Positions 1 to 6,997 of a stretch of 8,252 bases of DNA are shown piece after piece. The notes under the pieces are model-generated. The model was not told where the DNA came from and made no database searches. It was given only the letters and a program-made list of their open reading frames with translations. The position numbers and the translations under genes were made by a program. Numbering within the stretch: position 1 is the stretch's first letter; every line of letters begins with the position of its first letter. This DNA comes from an uncultured Lachnospiraceae bacterium (lineage in GTDB: Bacteria > Bacillota > Clostridia > Lachnospirales > Lachnospiraceae): positions 1-8,252 of the forward strand of contig USJG01000102.1 in NCBI GenBank assembly GCA_900554925.1, read 5' to 3'.

Positions 1-79
1 TTTTTTTTTAATGATACGGCGACCCCCGAGATATACACCTCTCTATTCGTCGGTAGCGTCAGATGTGTATAAGAGTCTG
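1..79 (+). other. Illumina P5/Nextera adapter (sequencing artefact)
   Basis: This is not genomic sequence. Positions 10-38 match the 29-base Illumina P5 oligo with two mismatches (positions 25 and 33). Positions 39-46 read CTCTCTAT, the sequence of the Nextera i5 index usually called S502/N502. Positions 47-79 match the 33-base Nextera read-1 adapter including the 19-base Tn5 mosaic end (61-79), with three mismatches (54, 76, 78). The nine Ts at 1-9 fit the poly-T spacer that precedes P5 on the flow cell, or homopolymer read past the end of a template. The likely origin is an untrimmed read-through of a short insert, and the mismatches suggest few, low-quality late-cycle reads. The genome therefore starts at about position 80. 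Adapter sequences are recalled from general knowledge. Confidence 0.97.
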
Positions 80-898
80 CAGCGTGGTATTCCTGGCATT
101 TTCAATAAGCTGCCAGGGTTCATATTTTCCTGCTGCATCCTCAAGGCTTGCATTCCAGTCAAAATAGATAAATCCTCTGCCCGTCATCTCTTTGATAATA
201 TCTTCCCTTACCTCTTCATTATAGGCATTGACACTTCCGCCCGGAAAACGAAACAGTTTTGTCTCCACTCCTGTAACCTCATAAATTACGTCACAGGCTT
301 TCTGGAAATCTGCCAGATAGCTTTCTGTGCTCTCATAAATTACCCCATAATCATGCCGGTAGCAATGGATTCCTATGGTATGTCCTTCTGCCGCAATCCT
401 TTTTGCAACCTCCGGATACTTTTCCACATACTCTCCAATCAGAAAAAATGTGGCCTTTATATTCTTTTCCTTTAGTGTATTTAAGACCATTTCTGTACAT
501 TCCGCTGATGGCCCGTCGTCAAAGGTAAGATACATGACGGCATCAGCTTCCACAGGGGGTATGTAAGTCTCTTCTGCAACTGCTTTTTCCTCATTCACTT
601 TTTCCTCATCCAAAATCTCATTGCCAGATACGCTGGCCGCCATTTCATCTCCTGCTTCCTGACTTATTTCAGCTCCTGCTTCCTGGCCTATCTCAGTTCC
701 TGCTTCCTGGTCTATCTCAGCACTTGCCGGCTTATTGTCTGCTCTTGCCCTGCTTGCCGGCGCAGCCAGAACTATTAATGCCATAAAAGTAAATATCCCC
801 GTAATACTCCCAAACAGGAGCATACAAAAACATATTCTCCCTGCCTGTCTTCTTTTTGCTTTTGTGCCTTTGCCATACTGCCTTTTTCCTCTATACAT
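80..898 (-). CDS. Membrane-anchored NodB-family polysaccharide deacetylase, C-terminus missing
   Basis: Carbohydrate esterase family 4 enzyme, expected to remove N-acetyl groups from peptidoglycan or another surface glycan outside the membrane. Residues 1-20 are strongly basic and residues 22-46 form one hydrophobic segment (signal anchor). An acidic linker follows (about 55-115) with three octapeptide repeats at 61-84. The NodB domain starts near 120: TFDDGP (125-130, metal and catalytic Asp), H178 and H182 (H-x3-H metal ligands), RFPGG (217-221) and D247-W-N. The last motif, normally a Leu/His-containing strand, is absent because the genomic sequence ends at L273. Any codons read beyond this, and the apparent stop at 59-61, are adapter sequence. 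The ATG at 898 has an AAGGAG site (908-913) nine bases upstream, inside a large inverted repeat. The gene lies 110 bases after the signalling operon and may share its transcript. The exact substrate cannot be told. Confidence 0.93.
647..718 (-). repeat. Three 24-bp tandem repeats inside the deacetylase linker
   Basis: Three adjacent, near-identical 24-base units encode residues 61-84 of the deacetylase with the octapeptide pattern E-I-x-Q-E-A-G-x. A degenerate fourth unit may follow (E-M-A-A-S). The units keep the reading frame, so copy number can change by slippage without breaking the gene. They lie in the acidic linker between membrane anchor and catalytic domain, so they would alter reach across the wall and not the active site. 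Confidence 0.9.
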
Positions 899-960
899 AA
901 AATGATGCTCCTTACGTGTAATCTGCTTACTATCATCTTACGCGCAGGGTGCATCATTTT
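899..960 (-). promoter_or_regulatory. Long inverted repeat enclosing the deacetylase ribosome binding site
   Basis: Arms 899-921 and 938-960 are inverted copies with no bulges and a 16-base loop. The outer ten bases (899-908 with 951-960) pair perfectly. In minus-strand RNA, 19 of 23 positions form Watson-Crick pairs, one is G-U and three mismatch (909/950, 912/947, 917/942). The 3' arm contains the AAGGAG ribosome site (908-913) and ends directly before the ATG at 898. As RNA it would occlude ribosome entry; as DNA it could be a dimeric regulator site. It is a poor intrinsic terminator because its base is AT-rich and only four Us follow. No riboswitch class was recognised. Confidence 0.72.
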
Positions 961-1011
961 ATCATCAAAGTTGCATCATATCACCATCATTTTTGCATCA
1001 AAGTTGCATCA
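951..1011 (-). repeat. TGATGCA-type direct repeats, including a 16-bp repeat pair
   Basis: A 16-base sequence (TGATGCAACTTTGATG on the minus strand) occurs exactly twice, at 996-1011 and 963-978, 33 bases apart. Counting partial units, the minus strand carries TGATG about six times here, four of them as TGATGCA. The array starts at the TGA stop of the upstream gene (1009-1011) and runs into the left arm of the inverted repeat. Spacing and orientation suggest a cooperative regulator site or a small repeat element. A weak TTGATG/TATGAT promoter-like pair with a short 15-base spacer lies within it and is not supported enough to call. Confidence 0.7.
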
Positions 1012-1839
1012 CCTGGAAATTTTCAGGAATAATTCATTGATTCCCTCATAAAATCCAATCGTTACTATTGTCCGCTCCCCTCCCGTACCGGAAAAAACAT
1101 ACTTTTTGTAGTAGGGGGTAGACTCTAAAAGCGGATTGTCCGTCTCGTATTGTGCAGGAGTTGCAAGGCCCATATAACTCCCCCAGGTTTCCGCGATCCT
1201 GTCAGGATCGATCTCCTCCCATTTAAGCTGTGTTCTGACATAAAACTCATAAACCTTCCCGTCATCCGCATCCAGATAAGCATCCAAAAGCCTGTTGGAC
1301 TTGTCCGCATTCTGCTTATTGGTAGAAAGGCTTACCTTCCATACAGCAACGTTGTTTCTTGGCTCTAATACGTCTATAGCTGAATAGAGAACCGCATCAT
1401 AATCAGCACCATTCACATCTCTTACCGTATCCGGCAAAATTCCCAACTGTTTTAAATCCGCAAGCATCTCATTGCAGGTAGTAAAGATTTCCTCATTGGT
1501 TATCTCCTTTCCCGTAGGCCCTTTGTGATTTATTACAAAGGCATAGGTTCCCTCCAGCTCCTGATATTCCGTATTTTCATCTTCAATTCTGGTTAGCGCA
1601 TTCTGCTCGCTTTCCGGAAGAGTCTGGCTGTTTAAGCATTGAGACAAAATATAGAGCTTTTCTGCACTTGCCAGTTTATATCTGTAACCTTCCCCTTCCG
1701 CTTCCACTTCCCTGGTATTTATTCGGTCAAGCATTGCTCTGTCCTTGTATTTGGCAAGGGCTTCGGGGCCCCAGATAGACAACGCCATAACCAGAACTGC
1801 CAGCAAAAGCAGCGCTGAATTAATCGTTGATTTCTTCAT
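1009..1839 (-). CDS. Single-pass extracytoplasmic protein of unknown function in a two-component operon
   Basis: No family is recognised with confidence. The 276-residue protein has a short basic start (KK), one hydrophobic segment at about 8-24, and then a soluble region predicted to lie outside the membrane. The segment LDAYLDADDGKVYEFYV (185-201) resembles the strand-turn-strand of PepSY-like domains, and another strand-rich stretch ends the protein (246-276). The ATG at 1839 overlaps the kinase gene by 20 bases and has a strong AGGAGG site nine bases upstream, so the start is well supported. A one-TM outer-surface protein directly after a kinase recalls YycH/YycI, which modulate WalK, but no sequence relationship to those is claimed. 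The best inference is an accessory or modulator of the kinase encoded just upstream. Confidence 0.85.
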   Translation of the reverse strand: MKKSTINSALLLLAVLVMALSIWGPEALAKYKDRAMLDRINTREVEAEGEGYRYKLASAEKLYILSQCLNSQTLPESEQNALTRIEDENTEYQELEGTYAFVINHKGPTGKEITNEEIFTTCNEMLADLKQLGILPDTVRDVNGADYDAVLYSAIDVLEPRNNVAVWKVSLSTNKQNADKSNRLLDAYLDADDGKVYEFYVRTQLKWEEIDPDRIAETWGSYMGLATPAQYETDNPLLESTPYYKKYVFSGTGGERTIVTIGFYEGINELFLKISR

Positions 1840-3253
1840 GCGGATAGCCCTCCTTTCCTAAGTCAGGCAGTAGAAAACTGATGCTGGTTCCTTCTCCCAA
1901 AGTACTTGTAATTTCCAGCGTACTATTATGAAGAGCCAGGATTTCCGTACAAAGTGCCAGTCCCAGACCGGCACCGTTGTGGCTTCTGGATCTGGATTTA
2001 TCTACCATATAAAAGGCCTGGGTGATCTTTTGAAGCTCCTTCTCGGCAATTCCAATTCCGTGGTCTTTCACCGTAAAACGATAACCCTCCGCTTCCTTCT
2101 TACCGGTCACTTCAATTATGCTTCCCGGTTCCGACGCCTTACAGGCATTATCCAGAAGATTTATAAGAACTGTGATTATAAGATCACTCTCTGCCCGCAC
2201 AGTCGCTTCGTCGTAAGAATAAACAAATTCCATGCTCTCGTTATTGCGGAACATATCCCGCAGATAGGCAAACAGATTTTCCGCCTGAACCTCCTGAAAT
2301 TCTGCCTTTCCATGTCTTGTTACCATAATATCCAGAAGCCGGATAGACATTGCTTCCAAGCGTTTCCCTTCCGTATAAATATAGTTGGCGGATAAAAAGC
2401 TTTTCTCTTCATCCAGCTTTCTTGATCTTAACAGATCCGCATAACCGATAATAGAAGTAAGAGGTGTTTTAAGTTCATGGGCAAAGGCTCCCACAAAATC
2501 CTCTCTTGCCTGGATTTCTGCTTCCAGCTTGCCGATATTTTCCTCAAGGGCCTCCGCCATCCTGTTAAAATCAAGAGTCAGCTGCCCCAATTCATCATTG
2601 CTTACCTGCTTTGCACGATAATCATAATCTCCGGCAGCCATCCGCTGGGTAGCACGGGTAAGAAGCTTTATGGGCTTGGTCAGCCAGGAGGCAATCAGAT
2701 GCATGATCGCTGTTCCAAAAAGCAGCATGATCACCATTACACGCCTGTATACCCGAAATCCCAGTTCACGCTCACTGAAAACCTCTGATACGTCTCTTAA
2801 AGTTTCCAGATACAGTACTCTGTCCAGTGCATTTACCGTACTTCCTGTCTGAATATAATAATGTCCGTTCATCTGTATGGTGCGATAGGTTTTCGTGGCC
2901 TCATTGGTTTCAAGAAGCAGTCCGTCATCCGCCTCAAACCCATCGCTGGCATATAAGGTATTCTTTTCCTCATCAGATATGCGGAGCATACGAGGGGTAT
3001 TCTGCCCGCTGGTTTCCAGATTGAAAGCAATCTGCTCCACAGAGGAATCCTGAAGAATATCATATTTGGCCGGCACGTTTAAGGCAGCCGTCTCAAAGGC
3101 AAACCTTAGGATACTGCTTTCATCAAGAGCCTGCCCTGCTTCCCTTTCCAGAGAAGTTTCAAATACATAATTCACAAAATAAAATCCGCTGAAACCAAGG
3201 GCGATTGCCATAACAATCATGGTCCACAGCAGCAATTTGAAAGAAAATTTCAT
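1820..3253 (-). CDS. HAMP-type sensor histidine kinase
   Basis: Inner-membrane sensor kinase of 477 residues, the partner of the response regulator encoded immediately upstream. Order of parts: TM1 about 7-29; extracytoplasmic sensor region about 31-170; TM2 about 172-192; HAMP about 190-243; dimerisation domain with phospho-acceptor H259 in FAHELKTP (257-264); ATPase domain with N box around N365/N369, D397-H-G-I-G (G1) and G427-A-G-L-G-L (G2). The E-x-x-T after the histidine (E260, T263) is the arrangement linked with both kinase and phosphatase activity in HisKA proteins. The ATG at 3253 forms an ATGA overlap with the regulator's stop and is preceded by AGAGGTG. A longer in-frame start at 3310 would run back inside the regulator gene and is unlikely. 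The sensor region has no recognised fold, so the signal is unknown. Confidence 0.96.
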   Translation of the reverse strand: MKFSFKLLLWTMIVMAIALGFSGFYFVNYVFETSLEREAGQALDESSILRFAFETAALNVPAKYDILQDSSVEQIAFNLETSGQNTPRMLRISDEEKNTLYASDGFEADDGLLLETNEATKTYRTIQMNGHYYIQTGSTVNALDRVLYLETLRDVSEVFSERELGFRVYRRVMVIMLLFGTAIMHLIASWLTKPIKLLTRATQRMAAGDYDYRAKQVSNDELGQLTLDFNRMAEALEENIGKLEAEIQAREDFVGAFAHELKTPLTSIIGYADLLRSRKLDEEKSFLSANYIYTEGKRLEAMSIRLLDIMVTRHGKAEFQEVQAENLFAYLRDMFRNNESMEFVYSYDEATVRAESDLIITVLINLLDNACKASEPGSIIEVTGKKEAEGYRFTVKDHGIGIAEKELQKITQAFYMVDKSRSRSHNGAGLGLALCTEILALHNSTLEITSTLGEGTSISFLLPDLGKEGYPHEEIND

Positions 3254-3909
3254 TGCGGCACCTCTAAGCGATAGCCAACCTTGTACACTGCTACCAGATT
3301 CTGTTCCCATCCCAATTTCCTGCGAAGACGCTGTACATGAAGATCCAGGGTTCTGCTATCGCTGATATACTCATCCCCCCAAACCTTTTCGTACAGGCTT
3401 TCCCTGAATAAAGCAACATTTTTATTCTGCATAAAAAGTACTAACAAGCCAAATTCCTTATTGGTAAGGACTATCTGCCTGCCATCCTTTAACACTCTGC
3501 GCTCTTCCACATCTACTACCACATCTCCTGCGCTGAGCTTTTTTTCTGTTTTATTGTAACGCCGGAGCACTGCCTCCACTCTGGCTACCAGTTCCACCAC
3601 ATCAAAGGGCTTTACCAGATAATCGTCCGCTCCCAGTTTAAGCCCTTTTACACGGTCTTTTACTTCATGCCTGGCTGTAATAAATATTACCGGTATTTTT
3701 AAGGGTCTTAAATAATCCATCACATCATAACCGTCTGCTCCCGGCAGCATAACATCCAGAAGCACAAGGTCAAATACCTCTTTTTCAATCAAATCTATTG
3801 CATCCAGACCGTTCTGCACCGCCTTGCAGCGATAGCCGGACGCGGATAAATTTAAGTCGATCAGATCACAAATCGGCTTTTCATCATCTACGATCAATAT
3901 TTTTATCAT
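3250..3909 (-). CDS. OmpR/PhoB-family response regulator
   Basis: DNA-binding regulator of 219 residues. The receiver domain occupies about 1-117, with the acidic pocket D8/D9, phospho-acceptor D52 (LLDVMLPG), T78 and K100 (LVKPF). The C-terminal winged-helix domain (about 125-219) shows the usual LTNKEFGLL (148-156), a recognition-helix region SRTLDLHVQRLRRKL (185-199) and the wing GYRLE (212-216). The ATG at 3909 overlaps the TGA of the preceding gene as ATGA and has GGAAGG just upstream; an in-frame ATG at 3927 lies deeper in the preceding gene and is less likely. It is translationally coupled to the kinase. Possible targets are the operon promoter (5046-5075) or the repeat-rich gap before the deacetylase, by inference only. 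Confidence 0.96.
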   Translation of the reverse strand: MIKILIVDDEKPICDLIDLNLSASGYRCKAVQNGLDAIDLIEKEVFDLVLLDVMLPGADGYDVMDYLRPLKIPVIFITARHEVKDRVKGLKLGADDYLVKPFDVVELVARVEAVLRRYNKTEKKLSAGDVVVDVEERRVLKDGRQIVLTNKEFGLLVLFMQNKNVALFRESLYEKVWGDEYISDSRTLDLHVQRLRRKLGWEQNLVAVYKVGYRLEVPQ

Positions 3910-5000
3910 TCTTCCTTCCACCCCCAATAAGCTCTTGCTTTTTCCACAAGCCCCGCTACCGTATCCTCGTCACTGCATGGATACTGTTTACTGATTTCCG
4001 TATCTTCATAAAATCCGTCTGTCCGCTGATAATAAACAGAGTACCTGCTTTCCGTAATCAGTTCATTTTCGCTGCCCCCATAGCTGTAGCGGGCAAGTAC
4101 CAGCAGGTCTTTCATACCGTCTCCATCAATATCCTTACAGGCAATTCCTTTTAACGCATAAAGGTTATCATAATCCCCCATAGGCTGAAAGCTCCAGACG
4201 ATATACCCCTGTTCGTTTATCAGATAAATCATAAAGGTAGAGAAATTTGCCATAGTATAGGTACCCGGCACTACCTCCAGCCTGCCCAGCTTTTCAAACT
4301 GCCTGTAATAGCACTGTTCCGTGGCAATCTTAAATCCATGCTCCAAAAGCTCCTGCCTGGTAGATGCTGTATATAAAAACTCTGTAGAACAGCCGTCTTT
4401 CACAAAAGCGGAAATACATTCTACACTTTTATTCATGCCAAACCGGTTGATCTTGTCTGAAATCCGATAATCCCGGTAAAATCCTTCCGGGCCCTGAAAC
4501 AATACCTCTCCCACCTTGTAGGGTGTTCCCTTATAAGAACCGGTGTCATTGACGCAGATGGTGATCAGAACAATATCCATAAGCCCGTCCCCATTTAGTT
4601 CCTGAAAAGAAACTGCTGCCAACTCTCTTACAGGCTGTTTTAATTTCCCTGCATTACGATTATTGGATTCAAGCTGGTCTGTTTTATAAACGATGGTACC
4701 ATCTTCCTTTGCAAAGAACAGCGAAAGCCGCTGATAATTCTTTTCGATGGCAGGTATCATAAAAACCTGTCCAAAGTTTTCCGTCTCAATGGGAAACACC
4801 TGATCTTCTATTATCCGGAAACCTGAGGTCTCAATTTCCCCCTGGTTTTCAATTTGCAAAAAGCGCTGCCGGTAGCTGTCATAAGCTGCCTGCAACGCTT
4901 TTGTATTTTCTTTACCATAGGCATAAATAGAGAAGGGAAACCATAAAAGTAAAGTACATATGCTTAATAATGTTGTAAAAAATAGTATTCTCTTTTTCAA
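3906..5000 (-). CDS. Secreted FG-GAP/VCBS-like repeat protein with TTG start
   Basis: Exported protein of 364 residues and first gene of the signalling operon. Residues 1-27 form a signal peptide (KKR, then a long hydrophobic core, with possible cleavage after A27); no convincing lipobox is seen. Two calcium-loop motifs of FG-GAP/VCBS type are visible: ELNGDGLMDIVLI (134-146) and DIDGDGMKDLLVLA (290-303). Each sits in a similar larger unit: a hydrophobic strand pair before it and a G-F-Y-x-D strand after it (173-177 and 329-333), indicating an internal duplication. The start is TTG at 4998-5000; an in-frame stop at 5007-5009 and the lack of an early ATG leave little choice, with GGTGA about eight bases upstream. 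Its place before the regulator and kinase suggests a role in sensing at the cell surface, which is inferred. Confidence 0.88.
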   Translation of the reverse strand: MKKRILFFTTLLSICTLLLWFPFSIYAYGKENTKALQAAYDSYRQRFLQIENQGEIETSGFRIIEDQVFPIETENFGQVFMIPAIEKNYQRLSLFFAKEDGTIVYKTDQLESNNRNAGKLKQPVRELAAVSFQELNGDGLMDIVLITICVNDTGSYKGTPYKVGEVLFQGPEGFYRDYRISDKINRFGMNKSVECISAFVKDGCSTEFLYTASTRQELLEHGFKIATEQCYYRQFEKLGRLEVVPGTYTMANFSTFMIYLINEQGYIVWSFQPMGDYDNLYALKGIACKDIDGDGMKDLLVLARYSYGGSENELITESRYSVYYQRTDGFYEDTEISKQYPCSDEDTVAGLVEKARAYWGWKEE

Positions 5001-5045
5001 CAGATTTCACCGGCTTCTCTTTTGTTCGTACTCAGATCATAAATC

Positions 5046-5075
5046 ATTGTATCACAGAGCAGAAACGATTCGCAA
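5046..5075 (-). promoter_or_regulatory. Predicted extended -10 sigma-A promoter of the signalling operon
   Basis: On the minus strand, TTGCGA (5070-5075) and TACAAT (5046-5051) are separated by 18 bases, with a TG one base before the -10 (extended -10). It lies about 45 bases upstream of the TTG start and 28 bases past the stop of the P-type ATPase gene. No hairpin terminator is visible between them, so some read-through from the metal operon is possible. Confidence 0.7.
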
Positions 5076-5102
5076 GAACTTTCCATTCTGGGTCTGTTCC
5101 GC

Positions 5103-6974
5103 TTAATCATTTGTTTTAAGGGCACGCATGGAATTTAAAATTGCAATAACGGAAACACCCACGTCCGCAAATACAGCTTCCCACATATTTGCCATCCCGA
5201 AAGCTCCAAGAACTAATACCAGTGCCTTTATGGAAAGTGCAAAGACAATATTCTGCTTTACGATCTTAAGTGTTTTTCTGGATATTTTTACTGTTGCCGC
5301 AATCTTTCTCACATCATCATCCATTAAAACCACGTCTGCCGCCTCGATTGCCGCATCCGATCCCAGACTTCCCATTGCAATCCCTATATCTGCTCTGGTA
5401 AGCACCGGGGCATCGTTGATGCCGTCTCCGGCAAAAGCCAGTTTTTCTTTTCCACTTTGATTTTCTAAAAGTTCTTCTACTTTAGCTACCTTATCTCCGG
5501 GAAGAAGCTGTGCGTAAACTTCATCAATTCCAAGCTCCCTTGCAACCGCCTGGGCAGCCTTTTGTCTGTCACCGGTAAGCATAACGCATTTCTTTACTCC
5601 TACCTGCTTCATGCTCCTTATTGCTTCCGCTGCGCCATCCTTTACGGTATCTGAAATCACAATTGCTCCTGTATATTTTCCGCCGCAGGATACGTAAACA
5701 ATCGTTCCCGCCTTTTCACAGGCCATATAATCAATGGACTTAGCCATCATCAGCTTTTCGTTGCCTATCAGCACTTCCTTTCCGTCAACCTGAACGCAAA
5801 TACCCTGGCCAGCAATTTCTTTCGCCTGACCTACCCGGTTTAAATCTGCCTCTCTGCCATAGGCTTCTCTGATGGAGGCGGCAATGGGATGTGTGGAGTA
5901 TCCTTCCCCTAAGGCAGCCATCTCCAAAAGCTCTTCTTCTGAGCACCCTACAGGCAAAATCTCCTGAACTTTAAACTCTCCTTTGGTTAAGGTACCTGTC
6001 TTATCAAAGACAATAGTGGTCATTTCTGCCACTGCTTCCAGATAATTGCTTCCCTTTACCAGTACTCCAATCTTAGAGGCTGCCCCAATTCCGCCAAAAA
6101 ATCCTAAGGGCACTGAAATCACCAGTGCGCAGGGGCATGAGATCACCAGAAAGATACAGGCTCTCTGAATCCATTCTCCCCATCCGCCTCCTAAGATAAG
6201 AGGGGGCAATATTGCCAGCATCACAGCGCCGATGGTTACTATCGGTGTATAATATTTGGCAAATCTTGTGATAAAATTTTCTACCTTAGCCTTTTTACTG
6301 CTGGCATTTTCCACCAGCTCCAATATCCTGGCCACCGTAGAATCATCAAATTCTCTGGTAGTTTTTACTTTCAGGGTACTGCTGCCATTGACACAGCCGC
6401 TGATAATTTCATCTCCCACGGACGCCTTTCTCGGAACCGATTCCCCTGTAAGCGCCGCTGTATCGATCAGGGATTCTCCCTCCATTACCACTCCGTCCAG
6501 GGGGATCCTCTCTCCCGGCTTGATGATAATGATGCTGCCAATTTCTACCTCATCCGGATCTACCTGCTCCAAAGTTCCATTCACCTCGATATTGGCATAT
6601 TCCGGACAAATATCCATCATATCAGAAATCGACTGGCGGGACTTTCCAACAGCGTAGCTCTGGAACAGCTCACCGATCTGATAAAAAAGCATAACTGCAA
6701 CTGCTTCTGAATATTCCTTTACACCAAAGGCTCCAAAGGTTGCGATCATCATCAGAAAATTCTCATCAAACACCTGCCCATGGCTAATATTTCTGGCAGC
6801 TTTATAAATAATGTCATATCCTATCACCAGATAGGGAATCAGATAAATAACAAACAGAAACCACGTATGTTCTATTTTTTCAAGTAATCCTGCATGCTCG
6901 CAGATCATTAATCCTGCAAAAAGAATAAAGGCAATGATAATACGGGCAAGCATTTTTTTCTGTTTTTTTGTCAT
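5103..6974 (-). CDS. cadA: Zn/Cd/Pb-exporting P1B-type ATPase lacking its own HMA domain
   Basis: Heavy-metal efflux pump of 623 residues in the membrane, driven by ATP. Eight membrane segments are visible (about 11-25, 38-56, 72-85, 90-104, 241-260, 272-292, 575-593, 598-616). Key motifs: TGES (176-179), CPC (280-282) in TM6, DKTGT with phospho-acceptor D324, HP locus (362-363), TGD (467-469) and GDGIND (516-521). K583 in TM7 and D604 in TM8 are 21 residues apart, like the ZntA pair that marks the Zn/Cd/Pb (P1B-2) group rather than the Cu group. The usual N-terminal CxxC domain is missing and is encoded separately just upstream. The ATG at 6974 is preferred because AGGTG lies six bases before it; a GTG at 6983 would add three residues. 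The spacing to the HMA gene is short, so both share one transcript. Confidence 0.95.
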   Translation of the reverse strand: MTKKQKKMLARIIIAFILFAGLMICEHAGLLEKIEHTWFLFVIYLIPYLVIGYDIIYKAARNISHGQVFDENFLMMIATFGAFGVKEYSEAVAVMLFYQIGELFQSYAVGKSRQSISDMMDICPEYANIEVNGTLEQVDPDEVEIGSIIIIKPGERIPLDGVVMEGESLIDTAALTGESVPRKASVGDEIISGCVNGSSTLKVKTTREFDDSTVARILELVENASSKKAKVENFITRFAKYYTPIVTIGAVMLAILPPLILGGGWGEWIQRACIFLVISCPCALVISVPLGFFGGIGAASKIGVLVKGSNYLEAVAEMTTIVFDKTGTLTKGEFKVQEILPVGCSEEELLEMAALGEGYSTHPIAASIREAYGREADLNRVGQAKEIAGQGICVQVDGKEVLIGNEKLMMAKSIDYMACEKAGTIVYVSCGGKYTGAIVISDTVKDGAAEAIRSMKQVGVKKCVMLTGDRQKAAQAVARELGIDEVYAQLLPGDKVAKVEELLENQSGKEKLAFAGDGINDAPVLTRADIGIAMGSLGSDAAIEAADVVLMDDDVRKIAATVKISRKTLKIVKQNIVFALSIKALVLVLGAFGMANMWEAVFADVGVSVIAILNSMRALKTND

Positions 6975-6997
6975 GTTGGTCACCTGCTCTTTCTGTA

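Noticed and set aside
11..475. A 154-codon plus-strand open frame starting at ATGATACGG
   Set aside because: Its start codon and first residues (MIRRPP...) are encoded by the P5 adapter, and the rest is antisense to the deacetylase.
899..960. Intrinsic terminator of the signalling operon
   Set aside because: The stem base is AT-rich, the 3' arm carries the next gene's ribosome site and only four Us precede the ATG.
951..1011. CRISPR array
   Set aside because: The repeats are short, irregularly spaced and have no distinct equal-length spacers; no cas gene is nearby.
3254..3310. Longer start for the sensor kinase
   Set aside because: It would add 19 polar residues inside the regulator gene before TM1; the ATG at 3253 has an ATGA overlap and AGAGGTG upstream.
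3910..3927. Longer start for the response regulator
   Set aside because: The ATG at 3909 begins exactly at a canonical receiver N-terminus (MIKILIVDDE), forms an ATGA overlap with the previous stop and has a good ribosome site.
5076..5102. Terminator after the P-type ATPase gene
   Set aside because: Only a four-base AGAA/TTCT pairing is visible and there is no U tract, so no terminator is called.
5103..6974. Copper-exporting ATPase (CopA)
   Set aside because: The TM7 Lys and TM8 Asp, the DCxxC form of the HMA partner and the SmtB/CadC-type regulator all point to Zn/Cd/Pb; the copper-type N/Y and M/S residues were not seen in TM7 and TM8.
6975..6983. GTG start for the P-type ATPase
   Set aside because: The ATG three codons later has AGGTG at proper spacing, while the GTG itself lies within that ribosome site.
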